This document shows, in pieces, positions 9,592 to 18,092 of a stretch of DNA of 64,000 nucleotides (position 1 is its first letter; every line of letters starts with the position of its first letter). The notes beneath the pieces are model-generated. The model ran no database searches. It was not told the origin of the DNA and saw nothing but the letters and a program-made list of their open reading frames with translations. The stretch is from Rosistilla oblonga (lineage in GTDB: Bacteria; Planctomycetota; Planctomycetia; Pirellulales; Pirellulaceae). The stretch covers positions 248,001-312,000 of the forward strand of contig NZ_CP036292.1 of assembly GCF_007751715.1 (NCBI RefSeq), written 5' to 3'. The position numbers were made by a program, and so were the translations under genes.

Positions 9592-9903
9592 GTGGCAAAG
9601 AAAAAAGCGACCAAGAAGAAGGTTACCAAGAAAGCGGTAGCGAAGAAGGCACCTGCCAAGAAGGCAACCGCCAAGAAGGCGCCTGCGAAGAAGAAGGCAG
9701 CTGTCAAAAAGGCTCCCGTGAAGAAGGCTGCTGCTAAGAAGGCGCCTGCGAAGAAGAAGACGACCACGAAGAAAGCCCCCGTAAAGAAGAAGGCTGTTGC
9801 TAAGAAGGCTCCTGTGAAGAAGGCTGCCGTCAAGAAGAAAGCAACCAAGAAGGCTGCCAAGAAGGCTGCCGTCAAGCGAAAGACCACCAAGAAGCGCTCT
9901 TAA
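9592..9903 (+). CDS. histone H1-like lysine/alanine-rich DNA-binding protein
   Basis: The product is 103 aa, almost entirely Lys, Ala, Pro, Thr and Val in repeats of the [14 protein letters not shown] and KKAPVKK kind. This matches the C-terminal tail type of histone H1 and the bacterial Hc1/Hc2-like proteins, which compact DNA through charge. The start is GTG 9592, six bases after a strong GGAGG. The longer frame from 9523 has no such site. A strong terminator follows, so it is monocistronic. The repetitive coding DNA is itself prone to slippage. Confidence 0.85.
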   Translation: MAKKKATKKKVTKKAVAKKAPAKKATAKKAPAKKKAAVKKAPVKKAAAKKAPAKKKTTTKKAPVKKKAVAKKAPVKKAAVKKKATKKAAKKAAVKRKTTKKRS

Positions 9904-9930
9904 GCCTCTCTCATCGTCGATCCATTCAAG

Positions 9931-9965
9931 ACGCTGTTCCACGAAGATGTGGAACAGCGTTTTTT
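9931..9965 (+). terminator. intrinsic terminator of the histone-like gene
   Basis: A perfect 12-bp stem ACGCTGTTCCAC/GTGGAACAGCGT with a six-base loop is followed by six T. The T-run ends where the group II intron begins. Confidence 0.93.
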
Positions 9966-10786
9966 GTTTGCCCAGCGAAGCTGGCAAACCCAGTCGGTGC
10001 TTGTCACCGACCAAGCCCTGTTCATGGGGAATTGAATCCGATTCGCAAGGGTTCCGCCGGTGACTGCGGGTCTGAAGGAAGCGATAGGATGACGATGGAA
10101 CGTAGCGAAAGCGAACCCGATTCGGCTGCCGGCGGGGGCGAGCGTGCAAAAAGTCGCGATGCCCGATACATGAACAGCCGCCGGAAGTGTTTGGGGACGT
10201 CATCATCGTCAGGGAGCCAGTGCAGTAACTGGGGAGACCTGACATTATCCGTGGCCGCGTTAGCTCCCCCAAAGGCGAAGCGTGAGAAGCCGGTAAGGTC
10301 GCTTCAAGTGGAAACACAAGAAGCGATCGATGTGGTGTCAGGAGTCAGATGAACCCGTAGTAGTGAATAAGTCGCGGCCCGTGAAAGCTGGTAACAGTCT
10401 GGAGGACAAAACCGTGGCGACGACGTGCAAAGCATCGGCGGTAACCGAAGCGAGTCACGCCGGACAGAGATGACTCAAAAGGTCATCACTGGATGCGAAG
10501 GGGTGAAGTTTTACTTGTGATTGGAGAGAACACCGAAAACGAGCAATCGGCAGCCGACACAATCCGAGAAGATCGAAGGTCTCGGGGAACGGTCCACAGT
10601 GGCGATGCGGGGAACTGCTGAGCTGCTCGATTCGTCCGTCGGCGTGGAAGTAACTCAGCAAACTCGACGCCTCGCGATTGTCCTTTACTGGAATAGCACA
10701 CGAGGCGTCCGCTGAGTGAACCGCCACCCTGCCAACCGATTCGACAGAAAGCGATCGACCCAACGAAAGACCACCGACCGACAGTC

Positions 10787-12055
10787 ATGAAGCGAACCTA
10801 CTACAGCCTCTACGACCGACTGCTTGATCGCCGAGCTTTGGCTCGCGCGTTCGAGAAAGTCCGACGTGCCAAGGGTGCACCTGGCATCGACGGGCAAGCG
10901 ATCGATGCGTTTGAAGCTGATTTACTGGGGGAGCTGACGCGGTTGGTGAGCGAACTGCGGAGCAAGACTTACCGGCCCAGTGCGGTCCGCCGAGTTTCGA
11001 TTCCGAAACCGGAAGGCGGCCAGCGGCATCTTGGCATCCCAACAGTTCGCGACCGAGTCGTCCAGCAAGCGTTGCTGGACATCCTGCAGCCGATCTTTGA
11101 TCCTGACTTTCATCCATCAAGCTACGGTTACCGACCGGGCCGCAGTTGCCAACAGGCGGTTGCCAAAGCAACGATGTTCATCCGGCGATATGGTCTCGAC
11201 CAAGTCGTCGATATGGATCTCTCGAAATGCTTTGACCGGTTGGATCACGGCTTGATTCTCTCGTCGATCCGTCGTCGGGTGACCGATGGCAGCATTTTGA
11301 ATCTGATCAAAATGTTTTTGACCAGCGGAGTGATGAACGAAGGTGTCTGGGATGCGACGGAGCTTGGCAGCCCGCAAGGCGGTGTTGTCAGTCCCCTGAT
11401 CGCCAATATTTACCTGGATGCTTTCGATCAGGAGATGATGCGTCGTGGTTACCGAATCGTTCGGTACGCCGACGACATTCTGATCCTGTGTCGGAGCAAG
11501 CGATCGGCGGCTCATGCGATGAGCGTTGCAGTGGAGATTCTGGAAGGTGATTTGAAGTTGACCGTCAATCGCGATAAGACGCACCTGACTTCAGCCTGTG
11601 AGGGTGTGAAGTTCTTGGGCGTCGTGATCGGCAGCATGCACACTCGCATTGCTGCCGAGAAAGTCGCGGCCTTCAAGGCGAAGGTCAAAGTGATCACTCG
11701 CAAGAACAGCCCGGTGAACTTGGAGAAGGTCATTGCTGACCTGAATCCGGTGCTTCGTGGCTGGGGCAGCTACTTCCGGATGGCGAACTGCAAAGGTCTG
11801 TATCGCGAGTTGGCTAGATGGATTCGGCGACGATTACGGGCCAAGCAACTCGCGTTGTGGAAGAAACCGACGCGTCTGATTCGCCGCTTGCGGCAGGTCG
11901 GCGTTCGTGGTGACCTCCAGAAGATGCGAATGACCGCGTGGCGTACGTCGCGTAGTTCTTACGCCAGTATGGCCATCAGCAATGGCTTCCTGGCGGAACT
12001 TGGCCTGTTTGACTTGACCGAATTGGAGACCGGAGTCCTTCCTGGATTAACCTAG
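10787..12055 (+). CDS. ltrA: group II intron reverse transcriptase/maturase
   Basis: The product is 422 aa and full length for a class C intron protein. The reverse transcriptase domain has GAPGIDG, RPLGI-like RHLGIPTVRDRVVQQAL, SYGYRPGRS, DLSKCFDRLDH and SPQGGVVSPLIANIYL. The active site is YADD (residues 227-230), followed by FLGVVIG. The maturase/thumb X domain follows, with LNPVLRGWGSYFR and a basic tail. There is no C-terminal HNH endonuclease, as expected for class C. No frameshift is seen, so it is probably active. It would splice and reverse-transcribe its own intron. Confidence 0.93.
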   Translation: MKRTYYSLYDRLLDRRALARAFEKVRRAKGAPGIDGQAIDAFEADLLGELTRLVSELRSKTYRPSAVRRVSIPKPEGGQRHLGIPTVRDRVVQQALLDILQPIFDPDFHPSSYGYRPGRSCQQAVAKATMFIRRYGLDQVVDMDLSKCFDRLDHGLILSSIRRRVTDGSILNLIKMFLTSGVMNEGVWDATELGSPQGGVVSPLIANIYLDAFDQEMMRRGYRIVRYADDILILCRSKRSAAHAMSVAVEILEGDLKLTVNRDKTHLTSACEGVKFLGVVIGSMHTRIAAEKVAAFKAKVKVITRKNSPVNLEKVIADLNPVLRGWGSYFRMANCKGLYRELARWIRRRLRAKQLALWKKPTRLIRRLRQVGVRGDLQKMRMTAWRTSRSSYASMAISNGFLAELGLFDLTELETGVLPGLT

Positions 12056-12068
12056 GCAAGTAAAACAG

Positions 12069-12098
12069 GAGCCGTATACGGACCCGTACGTACGGTTC
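12069..12098 (+). ncRNA. group II intron domain V (catalytic hairpin)
   Basis: A 30-nt hairpin: GAGCCGTA pairs with TACGGTTC, the distal stem TACG/CGTA carries loop GACC, and a two-base CG bulge lies on the 3' side. The AGC triad is present. The short distal helix resembles class C domain V. Domain VI follows, with stem GAGTCAGCGG/CCGCTGGCTC and an unpaired A as likely branch point. Confidence 0.8.
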
Positions 12099-12142
12099 TG
12101 TGAGAGGGCTGAGTCAGCGGTCGCTCCGCTGGCTCACCCTAC

Positions 12143-12858
12143 TCGATTGTAGCTTGATCCGCGTCGATGCCTCGCTCGATGCCTGCTCCGCGCAACCACC
12201 GCACCTCCGCTGCGGCTTTCGGCTTTCGTGCGGGCGTGGCGGGCGTGGCGGGCGTGGCGGGCGAAGTGCCGGATCTCACGCGAGCCGCATCGATCGACTT
12301 CTCGGATTGCCTCTGCAATCCAATCCCACGATTCGCCGCTGCTGTGCGGCTGTGGACTGTTCTGCGCGACCGCTCTCTTTGCGTCCGATCGAATTCACGC
12401 TGCGCCGCGGTAGCGCGGGAGGCTGTTTCGGGGACTGTAGGGACTCAAAAAACAGGCTCTTGCTGTCGTGGGAATGCCATCGCCGGGGGCGGCACGGTAT
12501 CTGTCTGACGTCTGTCGCGGCTGTGCTTAAGTTTGTGACTTCCGATGCTCAAGCTCTGGGCATATCGCCCTTGAGAGGTAAGGGCGAGAAGGGGCGTGAA
12601 GAAAAAAAAGGAACGCTTTGGGACGGCGTTTTGCAGTGAATCGGAGGTCAAATTGCGAGTGGTCAAAAGTCTTTGGCATAGCCGTTGCAATAAGCACACC
12701 TCCAGCTGACCTAGCACCGATCCGGTCGAGACCACAATGGCCCGGGCAAACAACGGATCGAGGCAAGGAGCGATCAGCAAACACTGTTTAGGCGGCTGAG
12801 CGTTTCTGCCGTTCCTCGCGTTAGTCAAAAGTCCTCAGAAAACAGAAGAGAATCATTC
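12143..12858. other. long intergenic region upstream of amtB
   Basis: Between the intron end and amtB there are 716 bases without a convincing gene. Frames here are Arg/Ser-rich and overlap in several phases. It holds a threefold direct repeat of GGCGTGGCG at about 12234-12260 and, near 12674, a sigma-54-type promoter. A low-complexity stretch of eight A lies near 12601. Confidence 0.6.
12674..12689 (+). promoter_or_regulatory. sigma-54 (RpoN) type promoter for amtB
   Basis: TGGCATAGCCGTTGCA fits the -24/-12 consensus TGGCACRNNNNTTGCW at all but one fixed position (T for C). GG and GC are twelve bases apart. Transcription would start near 12701, leaving a leader of about 160 bases before the amtB ATG. 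Nitrogen-controlled sigma-54 promoters in front of amtB/glnK genes are well known in other bacteria. Confidence 0.7.
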
Positions 12859-14316
12859 ATGTTACAGGTTGGAAGAATTCCGGGATGGTCGCTTGCGATC
12901 ATCGCTATCGGGTTGTTGGGGGTGAGTCTGTCACTTACGTCGGTTGCATTTGCGCAGGATGCGGAACCGGCGACCACGGAAGCCACTGAGGCTGCCGGCG
13001 TAAGTGACGCTCCGCCCGTCGAAGAAGAGGTAGTGGTTGAAGAAGAAGTCGAAGCGGGTTCGGAAGTTGGTTACGCGTTGGACAACGCGATCTTGTTCTT
13101 ATGTGCTGTTTTGGTTTTGTTCATGCAAGCTGGCTTCGCGATGGTCGAAGTTGGTTTGAACGCTGCCAAGAACACGATCAACATCCTCTACAAGAACGTG
13201 ATGGACCTTTCGGTCGGTGCGTTGTTGTTCTTTGTGATCGGCTTCGGATTGATGTATCCGGGCAGCTACAAAGAAGATCCCAACCCTTATTTCGACTTTG
13301 GTGGCGTGGGAATCTACGCTGCTAGCGAAGGTCAAACCTTCAGCCCCGATGTCGATTGGTTCTTCCAAGCCGTCTTTGCTGCGACCGCTGCGACGATCGT
13401 TTCGGGTGCTGTCGCCGGCCGGATGCAATTCAAGGCTTATTTGATCTACAGTGCGATCCTGACCGGGATCATCTATCCAATCAGCGGCTACTGGAAATGG
13501 GGCGGCGGATGGTTGACCCAATTCGATGGCGGATTGGCTTTCCAAGACTTCGCCGGATCGGCAGTTGTCCACGCTTGTGGCGGTTTCGCTGGCTTGGCTG
13601 GTGCGATCATCTTGGGCCCACGCCTGGGACGTTTCGCGAGCGACGGAAAATCGGTTCCAATGCCCGGTCACAACATCGCTTTCGCAGCCCTGGGTGTCTT
13701 CATCCTGTGGGTTGGATGGTACGGATTTAACCCTGGCAGCCAATTGGCATTCCAATCGGCAGCCGACATCGACGCGACCACTTTTATCGCCGTCAACACA
13801 ACCCTTTCGGCAGCCGCTGGTGTTGTCGCTGCAACGGTCGTCAGCTGGATCATGTTCGGCAAACCCGATCTTTCGATGAGCCTTAACGGTGCTTTGGGTG
13901 GATTGGTTGGCATCACCGCTAACTGCGATTGCTTCAGCAACACGTGGGCGATCGTTATCGGTGGCGTCTCGGGTGTGATTGTTGTCGCCGCGATCGTCGC
14001 TTTGGACAAATTGAAGATCGACGATCCCGTCGGTGCCTTCCCCGTACACGGTGCTTGTGGAGTCTGGGGCTGCTTGGCCATCGGATTCCTGCCAAACACT
14101 CACTTGGACGGTGGAGCGACAAACTTCATGGTGCAGTTGATCGGTACCGCCGCGATCTGTGCATGGGCGTTTGTCACGATGATGGTCCTGTTCCTGATCC
14201 TCAAAGCTGTTGGTGTTCTGCGTTGCTCGGCTGAAGAAGAGACCGCTGGCTTGGATATCTCCGAGCACGGTATGCACGCTTACCCAGCAGAAAGCTTGGC
14301 TCCAGCAGCCGGCTAA
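12859..14316 (+). CDS. amtB: ammonium transporter AmtB
   Basis: The product is 485 aa. A signal sequence (ending near SVAFAQ) is followed by an acidic spacer of about 40 residues (Glu/Val-rich, 40-68) that is longer than usual. Eleven membrane segments then form the ammonium channel. The twin pore histidines are H238 (SAVVHACGG) and H397 (PVHGACGVWG). The family motifs DFAGS and GWYGFNPGSQ are intact. It imports ammonium and is gated by P-II binding at the cytoplasmic face. A sigma-54-type promoter lies upstream, a terminator follows, and the P-II gene comes next. Confidence 0.95.
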   Translation: MLQVGRIPGWSLAIIAIGLLGVSLSLTSVAFAQDAEPATTEATEAAGVSDAPPVEEEVVVEEEVEAGSEVGYALDNAILFLCAVLVLFMQAGFAMVEVGLNAAKNTINILYKNVMDLSVGALLFFVIGFGLMYPGSYKEDPNPYFDFGGVGIYAASEGQTFSPDVDWFFQAVFAATAATIVSGAVAGRMQFKAYLIYSAILTGIIYPISGYWKWGGGWLTQFDGGLAFQDFAGSAVVHACGGFAGLAGAIILGPRLGRFASDGKSVPMPGHNIAFAALGVFILWVGWYGFNPGSQLAFQSAADIDATTFIAVNTTLSAAAGVVAATVVSWIMFGKPDLSMSLNGALGGLVGITANCDCFSNTWAIVIGGVSGVIVVAAIVALDKLKIDDPVGAFPVHGACGVWGCLAIGFLPNTHLDGGATNFMVQLIGTAAICAWAFVTMMVLFLILKAVGVLRCSAEEETAGLDISEHGMHAYPAESLAPAAG

Positions 14317-14406
14317 TGTTCGCTCAAGAGTGGCTGTGAGCTAGCCTGGCTCGCGGACGCTATTTGAATCTTCTCGGCTCTTGCCTGGGCCAGAGGATAC
14401 CCCAAT

Positions 14407-14451
14407 GGCTCGCGGTGGATGTCCGCCTCATCCACCCGAGCCGGGGTTTTT
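14407..14451 (+). terminator. intrinsic terminator after amtB
   Basis: The stem GGCTCG-GGTGGATG/CATCCACC-CGAGCC has one bulged C and a seven-base loop, then GGGG and five T. A second small hairpin (GCACCGAC/GTCGGTGC, 14462-14485) follows. The terminator suggests that amtB and the P-II gene can be transcribed separately. Confidence 0.85.
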
Positions 14452-14639
14452 ACTTCTCTTTGCACCGACCGATTCCAGTCGGTGCCTCGATCGCAAACAC
14501 GAGCGATCGACTCGCGATGCAGCCGGTTGTTGCCCCTTCCAAGATCAAGCCTAGTTGTCACGGCGTGTGATCGTTGGCTAGATTCATCGCAGTCTCTCAC
14601 TCCTTTCGATCGCGCCGATCCACCGGAAAGCCCCGTCTG

Positions 14640-14987
14640 ATGAAACTGATCATTGCCATTATCCAGCCCGACAAACTGGAAGCGGTCAAGAAAGCGCTGA
14701 CCGAGGTCGAAGTCTTCCGCTTGACGGTTGTCGATTGCCAAGGCTTCGGCCGCCAGAAAGGTCAAACCGGCGTCTATCGCGGCCACGAGTTCTCCGTCAC
14801 GCTGCTCCGCAAAGTCCAGCTGCAGATCGCCGTCAACGACGAGTTTGTGCAGCCGACAGTCGATGCGATCCTCTCCGGCGGTCGAACCGGCGAAGAGGGG
14901 CAGATCGGCGACGGCAAAGTCTTCGTCTTGCCAATGGACGATTGCGTGCGAATCCGCACAGGCGAACGAGGCACCGAAGCGATCTAA
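14640..14987 (+). CDS. glnK: P-II family nitrogen regulator with Phe at position 51
   Basis: The 115-aa product is the normal P-II length. Start 14640 gives the canonical MKLIIAIIQPDKLEAVKKAL; upstream residues in the frame are not conserved. ATP/2-oxoglutarate-binding residues GFGRQKG, the B loop TGEEGQIGDGK and the C-terminal RIRTGERG are intact. In the T loop, Y46 is kept (VYRGHEF) but the residue that is uridylylated or adenylylated in other bacteria, Tyr51, is Phe51. It should sense energy and carbon/nitrogen state and dock on AmtB, but cannot be modified at that site. GlnK rather than GlnB is favoured by the amtB neighbour. Confidence 0.93.
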   Translation: MKLIIAIIQPDKLEAVKKALTEVEVFRLTVVDCQGFGRQKGQTGVYRGHEFSVTLLRKVQLQIAVNDEFVQPTVDAILSGGRTGEEGQIGDGKVFVLPMDDCVRIRTGERGTEAI

Positions 14988-15181
14988 AGCGGGTTTGCGA
15001 CGATCCCGAAGCACGCGATGATCCCGTGCGAGACGTTCCCGCAGGGACCGCAGACGGTAGCCGGAGGTCGTCGCGCAGCGGCGCCCTCCGGATGACGCGG
15101 CCCAAACGCTCGCGAAAATCCCGGAGGGATTGCAGATCGATGTGCGACCCCGTCGGGGGCGGTGTGCGATAACACGATTCG

Positions 15182-15366
15182 TACCGTGTTCGATCCCGTC
15201 GGGATCTTGGGGGGCGACTCGCACGGTTCGGCTGAAGCCTCCACTCCAGCTGTTCGCTACGCTCAAACCACCGGCTACCGTGTTCGATCCCGTCGGGATC
15301 TTGCGGACGACTCGCGCGGTTCGGCTGAAGCCTCGACTCCAGCGCTCGCTACGCTGGGTCGTAGCC
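15182..15366. repeat. two tandem degenerate units of about 95 bp
   Basis: Units begin TACCGTGTTCGATCCCGTCG at 15182 and about 15277. They share GGATCTTG, then ACTCGC-CGGTTCGGCTGAAGCCT and ACTCCAGC-GCTACGCT. The second unit runs into the 3' end of tatC on the other strand. Looser fragments of similar composition fill 14990-15180. No gene is seen between the P-II gene and tatC. Confidence 0.7.
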
Positions 15367-16647
15367 TTGGCTGCCGATGCCGCGTCCCTTGGGCATGAAC
15401 TTGCACAGACCGATGCCGAGGAAGTAGAGCAGGATCAGGGGGACCATCAGGGCGATCATGCTGTAGATGTCCGCAGGGGTCAGAATCATCGAGAGGACTG
15501 CGATCACCAGTACCGCGATCCGCCAGCTGGAGATGTAAGCTTCGGTTGCGAACAGCCCGATCCGCTGCAGGAACAGCATCACCAACGGCAGCTGGAACGC
15601 GATTCCAAAGCCCAGTGGCAGCAGCAGCACAAAGTTCACGTAGTTGCTGAGCCGCGGCACCAGGTCGACGTTAAGCGTGGCGTTAAACGTCAAAAGGAAG
15701 TCGAGGACATACTGCAGCACCAGGAAGAAAGCTAACACGACGCCCGAAACGAATAGCACGACGCTGAAGGGCATGTAGATGTAAACGTATTTGCGTTCGT
15801 GTTCGTACAGTCCCGCCGCGACGAAATTCCAGATGTGGAAGAAGATTCCAGGGCTGCCGATAATCGCACCGATCACCAGGCCTGCTTTCAGCCAGATCAT
15901 GAACGGCTCTTCCATTTGGAACGAGCTGAGGCCCGCTCCGGCCGACCGCCAGATCGTGACAGGTTTTAGATTCTTTTCGGGGTTCTCGAAGACGGCGTCG
16001 GGGACCTGAGCATCGATCGTTGTCAACGAACCGCCAGTCGCCTCGGTGGCTTTGGCTTCCGTCTCGCCGGCAGTCGGTTTGGCTGGCTCCGCCGACGGTT
16101 TGGCGCCGGTTGGCTTGGGCTTGGCCGCTGGCTTCGCTTCGTCGTCCGGCTTTGCGGCAGGTTCTTTCTCGCTCTTTTTCGCTGTATCCGCTTTTGCAGC
16201 GGCTGCCGGTTTCGGCTTGGCAGCGGCGGCAGCTTTCGCCTTTTGTTCGTTCTCTTGGCGTTGGGCTTCCTCCTGCTCGACAGCTTTCTCGTCGACCATG
16301 TAGATAGTCTCGTAGATCATCCCCTTTTCGATCAGCCATCTCTTCATCGGCTGAGCATCGGCGGCGTGGGGATCGATGTCCATCTTGTAGAGCGTCTGGT
16401 CGGCCATGAAACGCGTGATCGCACCCTCCAGCGGCACCTGCACAAACTGGACGACTCGATCGGCGAAATAGAGTCCGATGGCGAGGCCAAAGGCGAGCCA
16501 GACCGCCGCTTTGAGCAGCGATTTGCGGAGTTCTTCGAGATGTTCGCCGAACGTCATCGTCGAACCCTCGAACAGATCGTCTTTGGGCGCTTTGGCGGTA
16601 TTCAGTGCGTTTTGTGCTTTGGCTTGATTCACGGTTCTATCAAACAA
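15349..16647 (-). CDS. tatC: Sec-independent translocase TatC with expanded first periplasmic loop
   Basis: The product is 432 aa, against about 250 for usual TatC. The core is clear: GEHLEELRKSLLKA before TM1 (about 46-66), QVPLEG after it, AGLYEHERKY with the signal-binding Glu, and LTPADIYSMIALMVPL near the end. Between TM1 and TM2 (about 67-250) there is a loop of about 180 residues where roughly 30 is normal. Its middle (130-205) is a Lys/Ala/Pro/Glu low-complexity run. TatC is the twin-arginine signal receptor. No tatA or tatB is adjacent. The last codons lie within a tandem repeat. Confidence 0.93.
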   Translation of the reverse strand: MFDRTVNQAKAQNALNTAKAPKDDLFEGSTMTFGEHLEELRKSLLKAAVWLAFGLAIGLYFADRVVQFVQVPLEGAITRFMADQTLYKMDIDPHAADAQPMKRWLIEKGMIYETIYMVDEKAVEQEEAQRQENEQKAKAAAAAKPKPAAAAKADTAKKSEKEPAAKPDDEAKPAAKPKPTGAKPSAEPAKPTAGETEAKATEATGGSLTTIDAQVPDAVFENPEKNLKPVTIWRSAGAGLSSFQMEEPFMIWLKAGLVIGAIIGSPGIFFHIWNFVAAGLYEHERKYVYIYMPFSVVLFVSGVVLAFFLVLQYVLDFLLTFNATLNVDLVPRLSNYVNFVLLLPLGFGIAFQLPLVMLFLQRIGLFATEAYISSWRIAVLVIAVLSMILTPADIYSMIALMVPLILLYFLGIGLCKFMPKGRGIGSQGYDPA

Positions 16648-17123
16648 CTGAAAGGGAATGGATGGAAGGAGGTCGGTGGCATGTGGGGCGCCAGCGTCGC
16701 GATTTCATCGAATGCAGTCCCAGCGTACCGGGAGCTTTATCGTGTGGAATCAGCGGAAACGACTCGCCTGTTGGGCAACTGCGTCGCGGTAAACGCGAGC
16801 GAATTGGGTGGCCATGGGATCTCTCTGCCGTGGATGAATGAGACGATTTTTAGCCACGGCGAAAGCAAACAAATCAACCAGATTGGGACTGTTTGGACCG
16901 CGAGAATTTGGGGGAGCCTTTCCAGGTGTTTGAAACCGGTTATCCACACAGGCCTTGCCGTTGGCTGAGCCGCGTGGATCGGAAAGCCTTTTCAGTCTAG
17001 TTGATTCCCTCCACAAAGCAATACAATAGCGACGCCGATTGTTCTCTGGTGCGAAGCGATCGCTTCGCTTCGACAGTTTTCGGCTGCTCCCACTCGTTCT
17101 CCCTTTTCACCCCGGCGCCACCG
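16648..17123. other. intergenic between divergent tatC and manA
   Basis: 476 bases with no convincing gene. Short plus-strand frames carry no signal or family match. One perfect TTATCCACA DnaA-box word occurs at 16940. On its own it does not mark an origin. The region must hold both divergent promoters. Confidence 0.5.
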
Positions 17124-18092
17124 ATGCAAGCTCCGCTCCGCTTCCAACCCCTGTTTCGCGAATACATCTGGGGGGCGCGTCGGTTGGGGAGTGTGTTGGG
17201 CAAGCCGATTGGCGATGCTCCGCGGTACGCCGAGAGCTGGGAGATCGTCGACCACGGCGAGGATCAAAGCATCGTCGCCGACGGGCCGCTGGCCGGCCAA
17301 TCGCTCTCGGATCTGCTCCGCACTTCCGCCGCCGATCTGCTGGGGGCCGAACTGGCCTGCGACCGCTTTCCGCTGCTGCTGAAATACCTCGACTGCGACC
17401 GCGTCCTGTCGGTCCAAGTCCATCCCGACGACGCCTACGCGCAAAAGATGACGCCCCCCGATCTGGGCAAGACCGAAGCCTGGTACATCATCGCGGCCGA
17501 TCCGGGCAGTCTGATCTACGCCGGGCTCAAGGCTGGCGTGGGGCCCGATGAGCTTCGCGCCGCGTGCGCCGCCGGTCGCACCGAAGATGTTCTGCACACC
17601 TTGCAGCCATCGGCTGGCGATTGCGTCTTCATCCCCGCCGGGACGGTCCACGCGTTGGGGAGCGGTTTGTTGGTCGCCGAAATCCAGCAGTCGAGCGATA
17701 CGACGTTTCGGCTGTTCGACTGGAACCGCGTCGACGATGCGGGGAACAGCCGCCCGCTGCACGTCAGCCAAGCGATCGAAGTGACCGATTACGGTCGCGG
17801 GCCTGTCGAGTTTCAAAAGCCGCAATCGCTGCCGACCGGCGGCCAGCGATTGGTCGGCTGCGATAAGTTTTTCCTCGATCGCTACTGCGGCGGTTCGCAA
17901 CACGAAGTCGGCGGCGACGGGCGGTTCCGGATCCTGACAGTCGTCACCGGGGGGGCGTCTGTCGCTTGGGGGGATGGGCAGTCGATGCCTCTTCCGCTGG
18001 GCCAGACCGTTCTGTTGCCCGCGTCGCTGGGCCAGGTGCAGCTGTTGGGAGGCGACGCCGATACCGTCGTCCTCTGCATGGGAATGCCGTAA
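17124..18092 (+). CDS. manA: mannose-6-phosphate isomerase, class I
   Basis: The 322-aa product interconverts fructose-6-phosphate and mannose-6-phosphate. Start 17124 (MQAPLRFQPLFREYIWGARRL) gives the conserved N-terminus. Zinc ligands are visible: Q98 and H100 in SVQVHPDD, E118 in GKTEAWY and H176 in PAGTVHALG. It belongs to the short cupin-type class found in Firmicutes and planctomycetes rather than the longer E. coli form. It is a monocistronic cytosolic enzyme of GDP-mannose and glycan supply. Confidence 0.92.
   Translation: MQAPLRFQPLFREYIWGARRLGSVLGKPIGDAPRYAESWEIVDHGEDQSIVADGPLAGQSLSDLLRTSAADLLGAELACDRFPLLLKYLDCDRVLSVQVHPDDAYAQKMTPPDLGKTEAWYIIAADPGSLIYAGLKAGVGPDELRAACAAGRTEDVLHTLQPSAGDCVFIPAGTVHALGSGLLVAEIQQSSDTTFRLFDWNRVDDAGNSRPLHVSQAIEVTDYGRGPVEFQKPQSLPTGGQRLVGCDKFFLDRYCGGSQHEVGGDGRFRILTVVTGGASVAWGDGQSMPLPLGQTVLLPASLGQVQLLGGDADTVVLCMGMP

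Larger units (their letters stand above)
9966..12142 (+). mobile_element. group II intron, class C type, with maturase ORF
   Basis: The RNA part shows class IIC landmarks. The 5' end GTTTGCCCAGC is placed by resemblance to the class C start GUGUGCCCGGC. CGCAAGGG at about 10042 and GTCTGAAGGAAGC near 10070 fit domain I. Domain V is at 12069-12098, followed by domain VI and a 3' end of CCCTAC. A run GCAAAAAG near 10147 could be the exon-binding site for the T-tract of the upstream exon. Class C introns insert just after intrinsic terminators, as here. The 5' boundary is inferred and GTTTG departs from the usual GUGYG. The maturase lies in domain IV. Confidence 0.8.

Noticed and set aside
12100-12639. 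179-codon frame in the gap before amtB
   Set aside because: It starts inside intron domain VI, overlaps other frames in two phases and is Arg/Ser/Cys-rich. No ribosome site or family support.
13099-14277. 392-codon open frame on the minus strand
   Set aside because: Antisense to amtB, whose pore residues are intact. It is low in hydrophobic residues and shows no family.
16940-16948. TTATCCACA DnaA-box word (and a near match at 6287)
   Set aside because: Single isolated words are expected by chance in 64 kb. There is no cluster, no AT-rich unwinding region and no dnaA or dnaN nearby, so no origin is claimed.
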